Shown in pieces: positions 6,595 to 10,403 of a DNA stretch of 10,403 nucleotides (positions within the stretch are counted from its first letter, which is position 1; every line of letters begins with the position of its first letter). The notes under the pieces are model-generated. The model was not told the origin of the DNA. It made no database searches and worked only from the letters and a program-made list of their open reading frames with translations. The stretch lies in contig SVQJ01000053.1 in NCBI GenBank assembly GCA_015065395.1, positions 1 to 10,403 on the forward strand, given 5' to 3'. This DNA comes from Oscillospiraceae bacterium (GTDB lineage: Bacteria > Bacillota > Clostridia > Oscillospirales > CAG-272). The position numbers and the translations under genes were made by a program.

Positions 6595-6927
6595 ATGAAA
6601 AGAATCGTATCGATAGCTTTGTGCGCTATACTTTGCCTTTCACTTTTTGCCTGCAAAGCAGAAAATAAGGGAAATGCTAAGGATAAGGAGACCGCTCCCA
6701 AAGCGGAGGATACCACCAAGCCCCTCGTTGAAAAGGAATATAATGATGACGGAGGCTATACCACCTTTGATTACAATGATGAAGGCAAGCTTATAAAGAG
6801 CTCCACATACGATATCGAAGGAAATCTCACAAGCTATACCGAGACCTTTTACGATGAAAACGGCAATGCCGATAAGAAGGTCTGGTATAATGCGGACGGT
6901 GAAATGATCCGCGAAATGGAGATCTGA
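6595..6927 (+). CDS. Small lipoprotein with tandem YDxxG-type repeats
   Basis: Predicted lipoprotein of 110 residues, family not recognised. Residues 1-20 are a type II signal peptide: Lys-Arg, a hydrophobic core and lipobox LFAC, with Cys20 as the lipidated residue. A hydrophilic Lys/Glu/Ala/Thr-rich linker (21-48) is followed by five short units starting Y-N/D-x-x-G at Tyr49, 60, 72, 86 and 98: YNDDG, YNDEG, YDIEG, YDENG and YNADG. The spacing of 11-14 residues suggests beta-hairpins like those of YD/RHS or MORN-like proteins. The mature part would sit on the outer face of the membrane. It is the only plus-strand gene in this half of the window, transcribed divergently from the TauE/SafE gene, and has its own strong promoter and terminator. 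Function is unknown; surface binding or a scaffold role would be a guess. Confidence 0.85.
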   Translation: MKRIVSIALCAILCLSLFACKAENKGNAKDKETAPKAEDTTKPLVEKEYNDDGGYTTFDYNDEGKLIKSSTYDIEGNLTSYTETFYDENGNADKKVWYNADGEMIREMEI

Positions 6928-6932
6928 ATAAT

Positions 6933-6972
6933 ATGAGAAATCCACCGGCATGAAAACCGGTGGATTTCTCAT
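6933..6972 (+). terminator. Rho-independent terminator of the lipoprotein gene
   Basis: A perfect 16-bp stem (6933-6948 with 6957-6972) with an 8-base loop, starting five bases after the stop codon and followed by tcttttca on the plus strand. Confidence 0.88.
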
Positions 6973-7000
6973 TCTTTTCATTGAAGGAGAGAACCAAAGC
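6971..7000. repeat. Diverged inverted relative of the 2005-2034 sequence
   Basis: Aligned without gaps to the reverse complement of 2005-2034, 23 of 30 bases are identical, including ten in a row (agaaccaaag). Both copies lie in convergent intergenic gaps beside terminators. This copy folds only into a weak hairpin. The match is short and of low complexity, so chance is possible. Confidence 0.35.
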
Positions 7001-7034
7001 AAAAAGCCTTGTAAACACTTATACAAGGCTTTTT
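7001..7034. terminator. Bidirectional terminator closing the cmk-plsC-ispH/rpsA operon
   Basis: A perfect 13-bp stem (7001-7013 with 7022-7034) with an 8-base loop. The left arm starts with five A and the right arm ends with five T, so it works for either strand. It lies 46 bases beyond the ispH-rpsA stop on the minus strand and also backs up the lipoprotein terminator on the plus strand. Confidence 0.88.
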
Positions 7035-7080
7035 AATTTATTGAAATATGAGGGGGACTTAAGCCCCTTTCGGCTCTTGA

Positions 7081-9135
7081 TTATTCAGCGTCAGCTGCAG
7101 GAGCATCATCGGTGGAGTATACCACTTCAGCGTTCTCAACGTTTTCTGCGCCTTCCTCTGCAGCCTTTACTTCCTCAAGGAGAGCACGGATGGAGAGGCT
7201 GATCTTATGGTTCTCGTCATCGATAGCTGTAACCTTAGCGTCAACAACATCGCCAACCTTGAGAACTTCAGCAGGAGTTGAAATCTTATGATCAGCGATC
7301 TGGCTAATGTGGATAAGACCGTCAGCACCGGGAACTACCTCTGCAAATGCACCGAAGGGCATGAGAGATACGATCTTAACGCTTGCAGTATCGCCAACGG
7401 AGTACTTCTCGTTGAAGATGTGCCAGGGATCCATATCCTCAGTCTTGTAGCCGAGAGAGATTCTGCCCTTTTCAGCGTCCAGAGCCTTGATATATACCTT
7501 GATAACATCGCCAACGCTTACAACCTCCTGGGGATGACGGATACGTCTCCAGGAAAGCTCAGAGGTATGTACCATACCGTCAACGCCGCCAAGGTCTACG
7601 AATGCACCGTAATTGGTGAGGCTCTTAACGGGGCCCTCATAGATCTGACCAACCTCAACCTGTGCCCAGAAAGCAGCCTCGCGAGCCTTACGCTCTTCGA
7701 TCTGTACGGCACGGATGGAAGCGAATGCGCGCTTGCGATCTTCCTTGATCTCAACGATCTTTACCTTCTGAGTTGTGCCAACGAGAGCCTGGAGAGCTTC
7801 TGCTCCTGCTTCCTTAGCAACACCTGAGAGGGATGCGGGGATGAAAATGCGAACAGAGTTTACGGAAATGATGAGTCCGCCCTTAACGCACTCAACGATC
7901 TTTCCTTCAACAATTTCGCCGGACTCGTATTTTGCTACGATGTCGTACCAATTAGCCTCGGAATCAACGCGAAGCTTGTCCAGAACAGCGATACCCTCGA
8001 TATCGCTTACTCTGATTACCTTTGCCTTAACCTCATCGCCGACCTTGAACATCTTATCCAGTTTAGCCTGGGGGTCGTCGGTAAGCTTATCATGTACAAT
8101 AACGCCGGTTGTCTTAGCACCGAGATCAAGAGTGATCTCATTCTGTGCGACGGATGTAACAATACCGACGACGATATCTCCTGGATTAATAGTTTTCATG
8201 GTCTGCTCGAGCATCTCAGCAAAATTTTCTTTTTGCTCAATCATTTGTTTAACCTCCTGTATTACACTGAACGGCGTGGATGCACCGGCAGCAATTGATA
8301 TTTTGTTACATTCGGGAAGGACCAGTTCCCGGAGAGCCTCTGCGTTCTCGCAAAGGTAGGTATTCTCACACCTGTTTTTGCATATCTCGTAAAGCTTGAC
8401 AGTATTGGAGCTTCCTCTGCTTCCGATAACGATCACCGCATCGGAGCTTTTGGCAAGCTCTTTGGCTTCTGTCTGTCTTTCTTCCGTAACATTACATATT
8501 GTATCAAAAACTTTGGCGTTTGTATATAGTTTTTTGAGAATTTCCAAACATTTTTTCCATTCTGACAGTTTTTGGGTGGTCTGAGCCCCGATGGAAACCC
8601 GGAAATTTTGGTATTTTTCACAAAAACCGTCTTTGATCCATTGCTCGATAGCCTTCGCGGAATCGAAAACAAGGCTTTCTCCCTGTGTACAGCTTATGAT
8701 CCCACGCACCTCCGGATGCTCGGCGGCGCCTATAAGGATGAACAGCTTTTTTTCTCCGGAGTTTTCTCTGGCTATCTTTCGCACTTTATTAACGTAAGGG
8801 CAAGTGCAGTCGTAAACCTTTAGGTTTTTCGTTTCGCTTTCGCATTTGCGAAGCTTTTCTATATTTTCCGCAAGCTCTCCGTGGGCGCGGATGATAACGC
8901 TGATCTGCTCTCCGTCCTTTGCTCTCATGCAAACGCTGTCTATTTCATCGCAGGAAAGCTCGCCCACCCCTCTTTCCTTCAGGGAGGCAACGTATCCGTC
9001 GTTATGGATGATCCTGCCGAGGGTATATATTTTTTCGTTTTCTTTTTTTTCTCCCGCAAGCTTTTCTGCCACGTCGGTAGCTCTTTTAACTCCGAAGCAA
9101 AAGCCGGCGTGATGGGCAACTTTGATCTCGGGCAT
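7081..9135 (-). CDS. ispH-rpsA: Fusion of HMBPP reductase (IspH) and ribosomal protein S1
   Basis: One 684-residue frame with two parts. Residues 1-297 are IspH (LytB), the [4Fe-4S] enzyme for the last step of the MEP isoprenoid pathway, reducing HMBPP to IPP and DMAPP. Visible are HHAGFCFGVKRA (Cys13), GRIIHND (His44), DCTCPYVNKV (Cys112), AAEHPEVRG (His140, Glu142), QTT (185-187), TICNVTEERQ (Cys214) and GSSN (241-244); Cys13, Cys112 and Cys214 correspond to the three E. coli cluster ligands. Residues 298-684 carry four S1 RNA-binding domains (about 317-387, 404-476, 494-564, 579-651) and an acidic tail, like Gram-positive S1. The fusion is known in Clostridia. ATG 9135 shares one base with the plsC stop (TAATG), so translation is coupled. 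A strong internal start at Met298 could also release free S1 (see 8242-8258). Confidence 0.96.
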   Translation of the reverse strand: MPEIKVAHHAGFCFGVKRATDVAEKLAGEKKENEKIYTLGRIIHNDGYVASLKERGVGELSCDEIDSVCMRAKDGEQISVIIRAHGELAENIEKLRKCESETKNLKVYDCTCPYVNKVRKIARENSGEKKLFILIGAAEHPEVRGIISCTQGESLVFDSAKAIEQWIKDGFCEKYQNFRVSIGAQTTQKLSEWKKCLEILKKLYTNAKVFDTICNVTEERQTEAKELAKSSDAVIVIGSRGSSNTVKLYEICKNRCENTYLCENAEALRELVLPECNKISIAAGASTPFSVIQEVKQMIEQKENFAEMLEQTMKTINPGDIVVGIVTSVAQNEITLDLGAKTTGVIVHDKLTDDPQAKLDKMFKVGDEVKAKVIRVSDIEGIAVLDKLRVDSEANWYDIVAKYESGEIVEGKIVECVKGGLIISVNSVRIFIPASLSGVAKEAGAEALQALVGTTQKVKIVEIKEDRKRAFASIRAVQIEERKAREAAFWAQVEVGQIYEGPVKSLTNYGAFVDLGGVDGMVHTSELSWRRIRHPQEVVSVGDVIKVYIKALDAEKGRISLGYKTEDMDPWHIFNEKYSVGDTASVKIVSLMPFGAFAEVVPGADGLIHISQIADHKISTPAEVLKVGDVVDAKVTAIDDENHKISLSIRALLEEVKAAEEGAENVENAEVVYSTDDAPAADAE
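8242..8258 (-). promoter_or_regulatory. Internal ribosome binding site and ATG at the IspH/S1 junction
   Basis: On the minus strand, a perfect AGGAGG (8253-8258) sits eight bases before an in-frame ATG (8242-8244), codon 298 of the fusion. It lies exactly where IspH homology ends and S1 homology begins. Initiation here would give a 387-residue, four-domain S1 protein starting MIEQKENFAEML, which looks like a normal free-standing S1 N-terminus. The Shine-Dalgarno lies within the codons for IQEV, the conserved C-terminal end of IspH. I see no clear promoter just upstream, so this would be internal initiation on the operon mRNA. Confidence 0.7.
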
Positions 9136-9755
9136 TATTTCTTGTCCTCTTTTTCAAGATTTTCGCCGATAGTGCAGATACGGTCAAAGATAAGCTCAGC
9201 AGCTCTCTTATATTCCTCCTTGCCGCCGCTTTCAAAGCCGAGAGAATCGTATGGTATGGGCTCGCCTACATATATCCTGCTTTTTCTGAAGGGGCGTACC
9301 CGATTCTTTTTTGCTTTTATATAAACGGGAACTATATCGCATTTTGCTCTGTAAGCAATAAGTCCCACTCCGTGGCGGACCTGGGTATCTCTGGGGTTTT
9401 CACCGGGGTGGCGTGTTCCCTGGGGGAATATTCCCACGGCGTTACCCTCTTCTATCATGGAAACGGTTTTTCTGATCGCCGCAACGTCTCCGCCCTTTCG
9501 GTCAACGGGGAAGGCTCCCAGCCCCTTGATGATACTTTTAAGCACGGGAACTGAGAAAAGCTCTTTTTTTGCCATATATTTGACCTGAACATCGCTTGCT
9601 GATGAGATAACGAAAACATCGCAAAGACTCGTGTGGTTTGCGCAGATTATACAGCCGCGATCCTTGGGGATCTTTTCGCATCCTTCGGACTTTACGCGGA
9701 AAATCAGGCGGACAGGGCCGCCAAGCAGGGCGCGGATCACTTTATATCCTGACAT
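9135..9755 (-). CDS. plsC: 1-acyl-sn-glycerol-3-phosphate acyltransferase (PlsC family)
   Basis: Membrane-associated acyltransferase that makes phosphatidic acid from lysophosphatidic acid in phospholipid synthesis. The 206 residues are in the normal range for short Gram-positive PlsC. Motif I is NHTSLCD (His41 and Asp46, the HX4D catalytic pair), preceded by a short hydrophobic N-terminus. GLGAFPVDR (78-86) is motif II. Motif III is FPQGTR (110-115), with Gln112 where most family members have Glu. IVPVYI (141-146) is the motif IV region. ATG 9755 has AAGGAG nine bases upstream. It lies 65 bases after cmk, and its stop overlaps the ispH-rpsA start by one base, an order typical of Clostridia. 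The acyl donor and exact lysophospholipid preference cannot be read from the sequence. Confidence 0.92.
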   Translation of the reverse strand: MSGYKVIRALLGGPVRLIFRVKSEGCEKIPKDRGCIICANHTSLCDVFVISSASDVQVKYMAKKELFSVPVLKSIIKGLGAFPVDRKGGDVAAIRKTVSMIEEGNAVGIFPQGTRHPGENPRDTQVRHGVGLIAYRAKCDIVPVYIKAKKNRVRPFRKSRIYVGEPIPYDSLGFESGGKEEYKRAAELIFDRICTIGENLEKEDKK

Positions 9756-9820
9756 CTGTATGAGCTCCTTTCGGCTGCGTTTGTTTTTGAAGGGAGATAC
9801 GCGGTTGAGCGTTTATGGGA

Positions 9821-10403
9821 TCAAAGAGTTCTGTGAAGCTTATCCTTGATTATTCTCAAAGCGGCTTTAAGAGTTTCCTCGGGGGTATAATCGGAGTTAT
9901 CGATAAAGATGGCATCGTCGGCGGGAATGGCAGGGGCGATGCTTCTGTTTTTATCGTTATTGTCTCTCTTGATTATATCTGCCAGCACCTCGCTCTCGGT
10001 GCTGGTGTCGCCCTTTTCCATAAGCTCCTCATGGCGTCGGCGCGCTCTTGCCTTGGCGGATGCTTCCACATAGAGCTTAACGTCTGCATCGGGCATGATG
10101 ACCGTACCGATATCACGTCCGTCCATGACCACGTTTCCGTCTGCAGCCATTTTCTTCTGGATCTCAAGAAGAAAGGCGCGGACCATGGGAACGGCGCTGA
10201 CCGCTGATGCATACATGGACATTTCAGGCGTTCTTATAAGCTGGGAAACGTCCTCTCCGTTGAGGATAACGCGCTGTCCCTCTTCGGTATAGCGCAGGGC
10301 GATCTCAACTTCTCCCAAAAGGCGGGAAACGCGGCTTGCTTCGTCAACGGGGATACCGGATCTCTTTGCAAAAAGGCCCACGGTGCGGTAAAGGGCGCCG
10401 GTG
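9821..10403 (-). CDS. cmk: Cytidylate kinase, 5' end cut off by the window
   Basis: Phosphorylates CMP and dCMP with ATP in pyrimidine nucleotide salvage and supply. The frame stays open to the right edge, so the window holds about 193 C-terminal residues of a protein usually near 220-230; the N-terminal P-loop is missing. The first visible residues TGALYRTVGLFAKRSG match the conserved (S/T)GA(L/I)YR nucleotide-monophosphate site, showing that the in-frame GTG at 10381 is internal. Further hallmarks are DGRDIGTVIMPDADVKLYV, then ARARRR and RDNNDKNRSIAP, which belong to the LID and adenine-binding regions. It is the first visible gene of the cmk-plsC-ispH/rpsA operon. The 65-base gap to plsC has no terminator. 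Confidence 0.96.
   Translation of the reverse strand, partial: TGALYRTVGLFAKRSGIPVDEASRVSRLLGEVEIALRYTEEGQRVILNGEDVSQLIRTPEMSMYASAVSAVPMVRAFLLEIQKKMAADGNVVMDGRDIGTVIMPDADVKLYVEASAKARARRRHEELMEKGDTSTESEVLADIIKRDNNDKNRSIAPAIPADDAIFIDNSDYTPEETLKAALRIIKDKLHRTL

Noticed and set aside
7288..8359. Plus-strand open frames opposite ispH-rpsA (179 and 194 codons)
   Set aside because: They are shadows of the S1-domain repeats, with no ribosome binding site and no recognisable domain.

Overview
This window looks like chromosomal housekeeping DNA from a Gram-positive anaerobe of the class Clostridia; I would guess an Oscillospirales-type gut or rumen lineage, but only tentatively. The evidence is the cmk-plsC-ispH/rpsA cluster with ispH fused in frame to ribosomal protein S1, the rpsO-pnp pair, a VanY-type peptidase with a membrane anchor, AGGAGG-type ribosome binding sites and short U-tailed terminators. 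I see no phage, transposase, CRISPR, tRNA or rRNA sequence.

Layout. On the plus strand, the 3' end of lepA (1-826) overlaps a DusB-like tRNA dihydrouridine synthase gene (816-1820). A 230-base gap follows, holding a perfect 26-bp hairpin that can terminate transcription both ways, plus other palindromic repeat-like sequence. From there to the right edge the genes lie on the minus strand, with one exception. Read in transcription order from the right, they are cmk (partial), plsC and ispH-rpsA (one operon ending at a terminator near 7001-7034); then a half-size TauE/SafE membrane protein; then rpsO and pnp, with rpsO having its own strong promoter; then a vanY-like D,D-carboxypeptidase. The exception is a small plus-strand lipoprotein gene (6595-6927) with a near-consensus promoter and its own terminator.

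Function. Most genes serve translation and RNA metabolism (LepA, Dus, S15, PNPase, S1) or envelope and precursor supply (IspH for isoprenoids, PlsC for phosphatidic acid, Cmk for CMP/dCMP phosphorylation, VanY for peptidoglycan stem peptides). The gene content is ordinary.

The points worth a second look are regulatory. (1) A near-perfect ribosome binding site and ATG lie inside the ispH-rpsA fusion, exactly at the domain junction, so one gene could make both the fusion and free S1. (2) The pnp leader can form a dsRNA stem of about 35 bp, like the RNase III-controlled pnp leader of E. coli. (3) The rpsO leader contains a sequence that could pair with its own Shine-Dalgarno. (4) The convergent intergenic regions carry palindromes that look repeat-like. 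I did not find a convincing new multi-gene system.
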